From IMG/VR virus record IMGVR_UViG_3300028840_000114, positions 1 to 36,286 of that record: DNA of 36,286 bases. One strand, written 5' to 3'. Shown in pieces: positions 1-5,140 of this stretch (its first letter is position 1; each line of letters begins with the position of its first letter). The position numbers were made by a program, and so were the translations under genes. Origin of the DNA: a virus. Below the pieces are notes generated by a model that saw only the letters and a list, made by a program, of their open reading frames with translations, searched no databases and was not told the origin of the DNA.

Positions 1-1098
1 ATCATGCTTTTGTTTGACAACGATGACAAAGGGGCTGACAATGCCAAAGCTGTAGCAGATATACTCACACCGGGGAAAGTAAAGATATGCCCAGCCTTTC
101 CTGAAGAGATGAAGGACGCTAATGAGTATCTCTTGAAGTCAGGAGACCCTCGCTTCTTTGTGAATGAGATTATTTACAAGGCTAAGACATACAGCCCAGA
201 TGGTATTGTTGCCCTTCAGGACTCATGGGAGGCTCTCTGGGAGTCTGAGAGTACTGAGTCTATACCTTACCCTTGGGAGGGTATGAACAGCCTCTTATAC
301 GGTCTCAGGCCAAGAGAGATAGTGACACTTACAGCAGGCTCAGGCATGGGAAAGAGTGCAGTCACTCGTGAGCTAGAGCATTGGTTGCTTCGACATACTG
401 AGGATAACATCGGCATCTTAGCTCTTGAGGAGAATGTAGCTCGTACTGCATGGGGTGTTATGAGTGTGGAAGCTTCCCTTCCATTATCAATCCGTGAGGA
501 ACGGAAAGGAGTTAGTCGTGAAGACATCCGTAAGTGGTTTGATGCGACGATGGGTACTGGGCGTTTGTTTACTTTCGACCACTTTGGTTCGACGAGTGAA
601 GACAACCTGTTATCAAAAGTACGGTACATGGTCAAAGGGTTAGATTGTAAGTGGATCATCTTAGATCACCTATCCATTGTAGTTAGTGCTATGGATGAAG
701 GTGGGGATGAGCGACGAACAATTGACTCTATTATGACTAAATTACGTCAACTAACTGAAGAGACTGGCGCAGGTCTTATTCTAGTAAGTCACTTGCGTAG
801 GGTCGGAGGAGATAAAGGTCATGAGCAGGGGCACGAGGTCTCACTTGCACACTTACGAGGATCGCAGAGCATCTCTCACCTCTCAGACGCGGTTATCGCG
901 CTTGAACGAAACCAACAGGCAGACGATCCAAAGGAGGCGAACATTACTAGGGTTAGAGTCCTCAAGAACAGATACGCCGGACTCACCGGAATTGCAACCC
1001 ACCTATATTATGAACGGGAGACTGGTAGACTTACAGAGTTACCGGGAACAGTTGAGGAGTTCTTGGCCCCAACCACAGAGGAGACAGGAGGATTCTAA
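1..1098 (+). CDS. T7 gp4-like primase/helicase, C-terminal part (5' end outside window)
   Basis: Replicative DnaB-family hexameric helicase, with the last part of a TOPRIM primase domain at the left edge. The frame is open to base 1, so the first ATG at base 4 is not the true start. The opening residues LLFDNDDKG match the acidic end of a TOPRIM fold. The helicase has Walker A GSGMGKS (about residues 112-118 counted from the base-4 ATG), Walker B-like WIILDH (217-222), HLRGSQSISHLSD (about 283-295) and the IALERNQQ segment carrying the arginine-finger region (about 298-305), all very close to T7 gp4. The protein ends in an acidic tail with a terminal Phe (EETGGF). In T7 the gp4 tail, also Phe-ended, contacts the DNA polymerase. 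The zinc-binding and main primase motifs, if present, lie outside the window. Identification is firm; domain content upstream is unknown. Confidence 0.95.
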   Translation: MMLLFDNDDKGADNAKAVADILTPGKVKICPAFPEEMKDANEYLLKSGDPRFFVNEIIYKAKTYSPDGIVALQDSWEALWESESTESIPYPWEGMNSLLYGLRPREIVTLTAGSGMGKSAVTRELEHWLLRHTEDNIGILALEENVARTAWGVMSVEASLPLSIREERKGVSREDIRKWFDATMGTGRLFTFDHFGSTSEDNLLSKVRYMVKGLDCKWIILDHLSIVVSAMDEGGDERRTIDSIMTKLRQLTEETGAGLILVSHLRRVGGDKGHEQGHEVSLAHLRGSQSISHLSDAVIALERNQQADDPKEANITRVRVLKNRYAGLTGIATHLYYERETGRLTELPGTVEEFLAPTTEETGGF

Positions 1099-1099
1099 C

Positions 1100-1372
1100 A
1101 TGATCTGGGAAGTGTCTCCACTTTGGTATTATCTTGATCATGTAATAGATAATATGGAAGCCACGATAACTTCCCCACTCAGGGATGTACAACATTTAGA
1201 AGGAAAGACAGATGAAGAAATGCTTTTGGAGTTCGGCACTGACCCTTATGATGAGTGTGATGGCGTTGAGTTCCCCGCTGTTGTCCAGTTTGGCGAAGGC
1301 ATCAGGCTCAGACTCTCGGTCAGAGATATCCATCCTGATTGGTTCGAAACATGTTTCGAAGACGAGTTTTAA
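1100..1372 (+). CDS. Small acidic protein of unknown function (90 aa)
   Basis: I do not recognise this protein. The ATG at 1100 follows the helicase stop by one base and has a good Shine-Dalgarno (GGAGG ending about 8 nt upstream), so I prefer it to a longer open frame that starts inside the helicase gene at 821. The product begins MIWEVSPLWYYLDHVIDN, is rich in Asp and Glu and ends FETCFEDEF. There is no signal peptide or membrane segment. The last 161 nt overlap the start of the next gene in another frame. Both frames look coding, so this is a true overlapping pair or one of them is a relic. The alternative is that only the secreted protein at 1212 is translated. Confidence 0.6.
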   Translation: MIWEVSPLWYYLDHVIDNMEATITSPLRDVQHLEGKTDEEMLLEFGTDPYDECDGVEFPAVVQFGEGIRLRLSVRDIHPDWFETCFEDEF

Positions 1373-1694
1373 TGAGGTCAATCCGGGGGTAGTATATTCG
1401 TACTACCCAGACCGGACAAATGGGTTTCACTTCTTCGGAGGTGGTTATAGGAACTCACTCGATAGAAACTCACTCGTGTTTGGTGTGGGTAACTCGTATG
1501 AAGTACCAACAAACTCGGTACTTACCAGAGTTAACCTCAAAGCAGGGTTGGTTTCTGGGTATAACTCTGACTTTCCAACCCCGGCCCTGCCTGCGATAAT
1601 TCCGCAGGTGGAATTATTTAACTTTATTGTTGTCTCAGTACCAGTGAGTGACGTACCTACAATTGGTTTTGGAATTAAATTGCCGGGGTGGTGA
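1212..1694 (+). CDS. Secreted or outer-membrane-like phage protein with signal peptide (160 aa)
   Basis: The first about 31 residues form a typical Sec signal peptide: MKK, a hydrophobic stretch with LMMSVMALSSPLLSSL, then LAKA-SG as a likely signal peptidase I site. The mature part contains SKHVS, FNEVNPGVVYSYY, GGGYRNSLDRNS, LKAGLVSGY and a C-terminal alternating pattern ending IGFGIKLPGW. This series (NE-NPG, G-Y-NS, GLV-GY) recurs in small exported proteins of phages and Gram-negative bacteria and suggests a small beta-barrel or beta-sandwich at the outer membrane. Its function is not known to me. The start has AGAAGGA about 7 nt upstream. It overlaps the preceding gene by 161 nt in a different frame. 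A role in altering the infected cell surface is possible but is inference. Confidence 0.75.
   Translation: MKKCFWSSALTLMMSVMALSSPLLSSLAKASGSDSRSEISILIGSKHVSKTSFNEVNPGVVYSYYPDRTNGFHFFGGGYRNSLDRNSLVFGVGNSYEVPTNSVLTRVNLKAGLVSGYNSDFPTPALPAIIPQVELFNFIVVSVPVSDVPTIGFGIKLPGW
1343..1360. repeat. Perfect 18-bp palindrome
   Basis: The bases TTCGAAACATGTTTCGAA read identically on both strands, with no interruption. The palindrome lies in the double-coding overlap between the genes at 1100 and 1212. It could be an operator for a dimeric protein, a small RNA hairpin, or chance. The flanking bases (G at 1342, G at 1361) do not pair. Confidence 0.85.
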
Positions 1695-1724
1695 AAAATG
1701 AACAATATACAAGGAGCAAGGGGA

Positions 1725-1988
1725 ATGATATCGAAAGATAGACTAATAGTTAATGAAATCTACGAATGTAAGGCACGTAATTTTACATATGGTATCTGGA
1801 ATGGAGAGTCTTTCGACTACCTGCGTACTAAATTCGGATGTAAGTTTTGGGATAAGGAATACCATTGGGATGATGGTGCTCCATACGGAACAGTCAAGCC
1901 AATTAAACGACTAACTGATGCCGATCTTGATCGAATGGGAGCAGAAGGTATGTATTTAAACAGGAGGGAGCAGAAGGTATGTATTTAA
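1725..1988 (+). CDS. Conserved small phage protein (87 aa), altered C-terminus
   Basis: I choose the ATG at 1725 because AAGGAG lies 8 nt upstream; an in-frame ATG at 1698 lacks a good site. The protein has a compact core, YECKARNFTYGIWNG, RTKFG, EYHWDDGAPYGTVKPI, resembling small conserved phage proteins of unknown function with a Cys and several aromatic residues. There is no signal or membrane segment. The C-terminus is unusual: a 29-bp perfect tandem duplication at 1937-1994 shifts the frame, so the last residues repeat part of the motif and end in REQKVCI. Removing one copy would make the gene end in RSQDNE with its stop overlapping the next start codon, like its neighbours. The core is probably functional despite the altered tail. 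Confidence 0.7.
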   Translation: MISKDRLIVNEIYECKARNFTYGIWNGESFDYLRTKFGCKFWDKEYHWDDGAPYGTVKPIKRLTDADLDRMGAEGMYLNRREQKVCI

Positions 1989-1994
1989 ACAGGA
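1937..1994 (+). repeat. 29-bp perfect tandem duplication
   Basis: Bases 1937-1965 and 1966-1994 are identical 29-mers, each beginning GGGAGCAGAAGG and ending AAACAGGA. The unit spans the end of one gene and the Shine-Dalgarno region of the next, so the duplication gives two copies of the CAGGAG site. Because 29 is not a multiple of three, it changes the C-terminus of the upstream gene and separates its stop from the next start. Confidence 0.95.
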
Positions 1995-2003
1995 GTCAAG
2001 ACA

Positions 2004-2264
2004 ATGAGTGATAATAAAAGAGACTGCGATTTAATCATAAGAGACTGCATTGATTATGGACTAGATAGGGAATATGACTACCTGATGACAGGTGAGAAAA
2101 AGGATGTTTTAAATAGGTTTGATGAATTGTGCGAAGCAGTCCAAGAAGTCGAGAGGATGAGGACTGCGATTCAATACGCATTAGACAACCAGCCGTACAT
2201 GGCAACAAGAACTGTAGAAGTCTGCAATGAATTGAGGCAGGCACTAAAGGAGCAAAGACAATGA
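2004..2264 (+). CDS. Small helical protein of unknown function (86 aa)
   Basis: Not recognised. It starts MSDNKRDCDLIIRDC and is mostly predicted helix, with a charged stretch EAVQEVERMRTAIQ near the middle that resembles the EIERL segments in the next two genes. There are no membrane or secretion signals. The ATG follows AGGAG by about 8 nt, within the repeated initiation cassette. The stop overlaps the next start by 4 nt (ATGA), so the two are probably translated as a coupled pair. It belongs to an accessory cluster between helicase and polymerase. Confidence 0.65.
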   Translation: MSDNKRDCDLIIRDCIDYGLDREYDYLMTGEKKDVLNRFDELCEAVQEVERMRTAIQYALDNQPYMATRTVEVCNELRQALKEQRQ

Positions 2265-2524
2265 GTAACATAATGGACGATATTGAGTTTGAGTTAAGTA
2301 GAAATAATGACATCACGCTCGATCTTGAGGACATCCCGACTGGTACACATGAAGTATTGCTCGCTTGCAAGGAAGAAATTGAGAGGCTGGATGGGTTGCT
2401 AGAAGCGGCTATTGAAGTCATTCAGAAATCAGACCAAGTTGGGGAGGCTAATTGGCACAGGGAGAAAATATTAGAAGACCTTGCCATTGATGCAAACATA
2501 GAACAGGATCAAGACAATGAGTGA
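2261..2524 (+). CDS. Small acidic helical protein (87 aa)
   Basis: Not recognised. The product is acidic, with MDDIEFELSRNNDITLDLEDIP at the N-terminus and a helix KEEIERLDGLLEAAIEVIQ in the middle that probably forms a coiled coil. The same EIERL-LEAA pattern occurs in the following gene, suggesting the two share ancestry. The start overlaps the upstream stop by 4 nt and has AGGAGC upstream. The C-terminal DQDNE is encoded by the initiation cassette of the next gene, with which it overlaps by 8 nt. No enzymatic motif is visible. Confidence 0.65.
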   Translation: MSNIMDDIEFELSRNNDITLDLEDIPTGTHEVLLACKEEIERLDGLLEAAIEVIQKSDQVGEANWHREKILEDLAIDANIEQDQDNE

Positions 2525-2816
2525 CTGGGAAAAGGCAAAGCAGGAATATAACCTTGGTGGCCCTCCATACTACAAAGACCGTGACCGTCATTTGCGACTG
2601 GTAGAGGCAGGAGATAAAGAAATCGAGAGGCTGGAAAAAGACCTTGCAGACTGTGATCCGCAATGGCAACACGCAGTATCTGAAAATATAAAGATGGAGC
2701 AAGAAATCGAGAGGCTGGAGGCCGCGCTCAGAAGAATAAGGGATCATGATTACCCTGATGCCGCAGCGGCATCTTACTGGCCGTGGAAAATTGCAAAAGA
2801 TGCACTACAGGAGTAA
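2517..2816 (+). CDS. Small coiled-coil protein (99 aa)
   Basis: The product has two copies of KEIERLE/QEIERLE (about residues 34-40 and 61-67) in a coiled-coil region, then LEAALRRIRDHDYPDAAA and a C-terminal IAKDALQE. Short proteins with EIERLEAALR and a terminal IA-ALE-like helix are frequent in phage genomes and have no assigned function. The two EIERLE sites are encoded by an identical 17-nt DNA repeat (2619-2635 and 2703-2719). The start overlaps the preceding gene by 8 nt. The Shine-Dalgarno AGGA is weaker than in the neighbours, so coupling to upstream translation is likely. Confidence 0.7.
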   Translation: MSDWEKAKQEYNLGGPPYYKDRDRHLRLVEAGDKEIERLEKDLADCDPQWQHAVSENIKMEQEIERLEAALRRIRDHDYPDAAAASYWPWKIAKDALQE

Positions 2817-2821
2817 AGGCA

Positions 2822-3168
2822 ATGAAGCTAATCATAGCAGGTAGTACGATCTACTAAGAAACGTAATTACTCGAATGTACCCCAATCCCTACATGGATAT
2901 AGAGCAGGTCGTCTCAGGGACAGCTAGAGGTGCTGACAGAGTCGGAGAGCAATTTGCTGAGCGATTCGGAATAGAACTTAAGAGGTTTCCAGCTGACTGG
3001 AAGAGGTGGGGTAAATCAGCGGGGGCTATTCGTAATGCTGAGATGGCTGAGTATGCTGATGCACTGATAGCCTTCTGGGACGGGGAGAGTAAAGGAACTC
3101 AACACATGATCAAAGTGGCCACAAAGAAGGGCCTCGAAGTAAGTGTAATTAACTATAAGGAGAAATAG
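2822..3168 (+). pseudogene. SLOG/DUF2493-type nucleotide-binding protein, frameshifted near the N-terminus
   Basis: The ATG at 2822, with CAGGAG upstream, opens MKLIIAGS, the first strand and glycine turn of the SLOG (YspA/DUF2493, cpYpsA-like) fold, but reaches a stop at 2855 after 11 codons. The rest of the domain continues in another frame as YDLLRNVITR, then VVSGTARGADRVGEQFAERFG, FPADWKRWGKSAG, RNAEMAEYADALIAFWDG and SKGTQHMIKVA, all family hallmarks. The usual stretch between AGS and YDLL (Arg plus a few residues) is missing, so a short frameshifting deletion at about 2843-2848 is the simplest reading. An ATG at 2875 could give a truncated protein but has no ribosome-binding site. A sequencing error is the main alternative. 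Confidence 0.75.
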
Positions 3169-3169
3169 G

Positions 3170-3292
3170 CTGGAGGAAGACTTAGCTTCCATCAATAGTC
3201 TAGTGTCGTGGGCGTTAAATGAAGATATTCTGCTAGACAAGCAGAGATTAATAACCATTTGGATAAAGAGTCAAGGCAAAGCAGGAGGTTAA
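3170..3292 (+). CDS. Possible 40-aa protein with CTG start
   Basis: An open frame runs from 3149 to the stop at 3290-3292, directly touching the exonuclease start at 3293. It has no ATG, GTG or TTG at a sensible place, but CTG at 3170 lies 7 nt after a perfect AAGGAG (3157-3162). The product would read MEEDLASINSLVSWAL and then DILLDKQRLITIW, a short helical peptide. Composition and tight packing between neighbours favour coding. The missing standard start could instead mean the gene has lost its 5' end. Function unknown; this call is tentative. Confidence 0.35.
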   Translation: MEEDLASINSLVSWALNEDILLDKQRLITIWIKSQGKAGG

Positions 3293-3832
3293 ATGACAAG
3301 ATGTGTATTCGATATAGAAGCCGATGGCTTTCTTGATACTATTACAAATATCTGGTGCATAGTTATATATGATTTGCAAACTGATAAGATGAAATCATTC
3401 AGACCAGATAATCTTATTAACGGAATACTGGAGCTGAGTAGATATGACACACTTATTGGTCACAACATTGTTGGTTACGATATACCTGCTGTGCGCATGG
3501 TCATTGATAATCGAATTACGCAGTTCATTAGACAAACAAATGTCCTTGACACACTGGTTACGAGTAGGTATTTGTGGCCTGAGCGTCCTTGGGGTCATTC
3601 TCTTGAAGACTGGGGAACTGTCTTAGGTGAACCTAAAGGAGACTTTAATGATTGGACTCGGTTCTCTGAAGAGATGCTGACCTATTGTGAACAAGATGTC
3701 AGGGTGAATGTGAAAATATTAAAAGCATTGGAGGAAGAGTATGGCGAGAGCATCCCCGGATTTCCAATCTATGATGAAAGCGTTGGAATGCGAGCACAAT
3801 GTGCAGCGTATCATAACCCAGCAGGAGATTAA
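3293..3832 (+). CDS. DNA polymerase, 3'-5' proofreading exonuclease part (T7 gp5-like N-terminal domain)
   Basis: DnaQ-like exonuclease domain that removes misincorporated nucleotides during phage DNA synthesis. Exo I is FDIEADG (Asp7, Glu9), Exo II is GHNIVGYDIP (Asn58, Asp63) and Exo III is TYCEQDV (Tyr131, Asp135), so the catalytic set is complete. The segments WGHSLEDWG and LGEPKGDF match T7 gp5. T7 carries this domain and the polymerase in one chain of 704 residues; here the frame ends after 179 residues, the last about 27 of which do not look like a polymerase. The rest follows in another frame from 3741. GGAGG lies 4 nt before the ATG. The split may be natural, or a +1 frameshift or sequence error may separate one gene into two. 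Confidence 0.9.
   Translation: MTRCVFDIEADGFLDTITNIWCIVIYDLQTDKMKSFRPDNLINGILELSRYDTLIGHNIVGYDIPAVRMVIDNRITQFIRQTNVLDTLVTSRYLWPERPWGHSLEDWGTVLGEPKGDFNDWTRFSEEMLTYCEQDVRVNVKILKALEEEYGESIPGFPIYDESVGMRAQCAAYHNPAGD
3730..3743 (+). promoter_or_regulatory. Internal Shine-Dalgarno and ATG before the polymerase frame
   Basis: GGAGG at 3730-3734 is followed after 6 nt by ATG at 3741, inside the exonuclease gene. It could start independent translation of the polymerase domain. Caution: the same bases encode an ordinary Glu-Glu-Glu-Tyr run in the exonuclease frame, so the match can arise by chance. Confidence 0.55.
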
Positions 3833-5096
3833 TGGTGTCGTATTTAATAAAGCAAGAGCCAGATTCTATATCTACGTGCTACGGGAGAAACAGATTCGAC
3901 TCTACAGAAAGATACGTCCTTTTCTGTCGTCTGAGTACACCTTGCCAAACAAAGGTATACCTGTTTCGAAACCCTTCCTCAAATCAGGTGGCTATACTGC
4001 TCAAGTCTGTAAATGGTACGAAGACCCTTCGGTTGTCTCAGGCCAATTTACACGAGTGGAGTTCGTGGAACCAGACTTGGGGAGCCGTGCTAAGCTTATT
4101 GCCCAGCTCCTCAGACTCGGCTGGCATCCTCAGAACTTCACTATTAAGGGCAATCCGAGACTTACAGTTGATGGGGAACCCTGCCCCTCACTCCTCCAGA
4201 TTGATAGCGAGGTCGGATCGTGGATAGCATCATGGTACATTTATTCACACAGGGAGTCTCAGATTGCTGGATGGCTGAGGAAGCTGCGCCCTGATGGGAA
4301 ATTAACAGCATCGGGTATTACAATAGGCACACCAACATACAGGTTCAGGCATTCTATAGTGGTGAATGTTCCTAAAGCAGCTAGTTATGTTCCCTTTGGG
4401 TGGCAGATGAGAAGTCTGTTCACAGTTCCTAGAGGCCGCAGGCTAGTAGGTCATGATGCCTCTGGGCTTGAGCTCCGTATGCTAGCTCACTATATAAATG
4501 ATGATGACTTCAGTAAGGAGGTAGTAGATGGAGACATCCACACGAAGAACCAAGTTGCAGCAGGACTGCCTACGAGAGATGCGGCAAAGACTTTCATCTA
4601 TGCGTTCAACTATGGAGCAGGAGATGTCAAGATTGGACGAATTGTTGGAGGAGGTAGAAAAGAAGGGAAGCGGATTAAGTCCGAGTTCCTTGCAAATAAT
4701 CCTAAGCTCGCAACCCTCATTGAACAAGCTCAGCGTGCTGCTGGGAGAGGCTATCTCGTTGGGCTCGATGGCCGTAAAATCAGAATGCGTCGGGACAAAG
4801 ATTCCGGACAAGTGCAAGTGCGGAAAGCTCTCAACACATTGCTGCAAGCGGCAGGGGCCACGGTAATGAAGTACTCTATGATTATGCTTGATGAGTGGGA
4901 CAGGATAGAGGGTCTCGACGCTAAGAAAGTTATAGACATGCACGATGAGGGTCAGACAGATGTAGCTAAGGATGATGCAGAGCGCCACGCAGAGCTTGCT
5001 GCTGACAGTGTGAGGGCTGCTGGTGAGTATCTACAGCTAAATGTCCCACTAGCGGGAGAGGCTAAGATTGGGCTTAACTGGGCCCAGACCCACTAA
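3741..5096 (+). CDS. DNA polymerase, family A polymerase part (T7 gp5-like)
   Basis: Palm, fingers and thumb of a family-A replicative polymerase. The domain begins around ALECEHNVQRIITQQEINGVVF. Motif A is GHDASGLELR (Asp239), motif B is RDAAKTFIYAFNYGAG (Arg279, Lys283, Tyr287, Tyr291) and motif C is MHDEGQTD (His401, Asp402, Glu403). The C-terminal GLNWAQTH resembles T7 GPNWAICH, including the terminal His. Residues about 58-131 hold an insertion in the thumb where T7 has its thioredoxin-binding domain; it looks shorter than in T7. The frame overlaps the exonuclease frame by 92 nt and is offset by +1. Either this is a separate subunit started at the internal ATG, or it joins the exonuclease by frameshifting. 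All catalytic residues are present, so it is probably active. Confidence 0.93.
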   Translation: MARASPDFQSMMKALECEHNVQRIITQQEINGVVFNKARARFYIYVLREKQIRLYRKIRPFLSSEYTLPNKGIPVSKPFLKSGGYTAQVCKWYEDPSVVSGQFTRVEFVEPDLGSRAKLIAQLLRLGWHPQNFTIKGNPRLTVDGEPCPSLLQIDSEVGSWIASWYIYSHRESQIAGWLRKLRPDGKLTASGITIGTPTYRFRHSIVVNVPKAASYVPFGWQMRSLFTVPRGRRLVGHDASGLELRMLAHYINDDDFSKEVVDGDIHTKNQVAAGLPTRDAAKTFIYAFNYGAGDVKIGRIVGGGRKEGKRIKSEFLANNPKLATLIEQAQRAAGRGYLVGLDGRKIRMRRDKDSGQVQVRKALNTLLQAAGATVMKYSMIMLDEWDRIEGLDAKKVIDMHDEGQTDVAKDDAERHAELAADSVRAAGEYLQLNVPLAGEAKIGLNWAQTH

Positions 5097-5140
5097 GTGT
5101 AGTAGTTTCTCTAAATTTTCGGTATAATAAGGGTACGCTT
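5097..5140 (+). promoter_or_regulatory. AT-rich gap with a TATAAT box before the sigma gene (tentative promoter)
   Basis: This is the longest gap between genes in this part of the + block. It holds a perfect TATAAT at 5123-5128, but I see no convincing -35 element at 16-18 nt upstream and no extended -10. AAGGG at 5129-5133, 7 nt before the ATG, serves as Shine-Dalgarno. If the box is used, the message would have a very short leader. Confidence 0.3.

Larger units (their letters stand above)
1991..2824 (+). repeat. Dispersed translation-initiation cassette (about 20 bp, four copies)
   Basis: Four consecutive small genes are preceded by nearly the same sequence around their starts. The copy at 1991-2009 reads AGGAGTCAAGACAATGAGT. 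Copies at 2248-2266 (AGGAGCAAAGACAATGAGT), 2505-2522 (AGGATCAAGACAATGAGT) and 2809-2824 (AGGAGTAAAGGCAATG) differ by a few bases. A fragment GAGTCAAGGCA without a following ATG lies at about 3268-3278. Each copy holds a Shine-Dalgarno, spacer and start codon. The repetition suggests duplication of small genes or recombination at these sites. Confidence 0.75.

Noticed and set aside
821-1099. Long open frame running into the 90-residue gene from inside the helicase gene
   Set aside because: The sequence in this part is the helicase in another frame, with Ser/Arg-rich shadow composition and no ribosome site at 821; the real start is more likely 1100.
3169-3292. tRNA or structured RNA in the gap before the exonuclease gene
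   Set aside because: No cloverleaf or T-loop sequence could be found; a short open frame explains the bases better.
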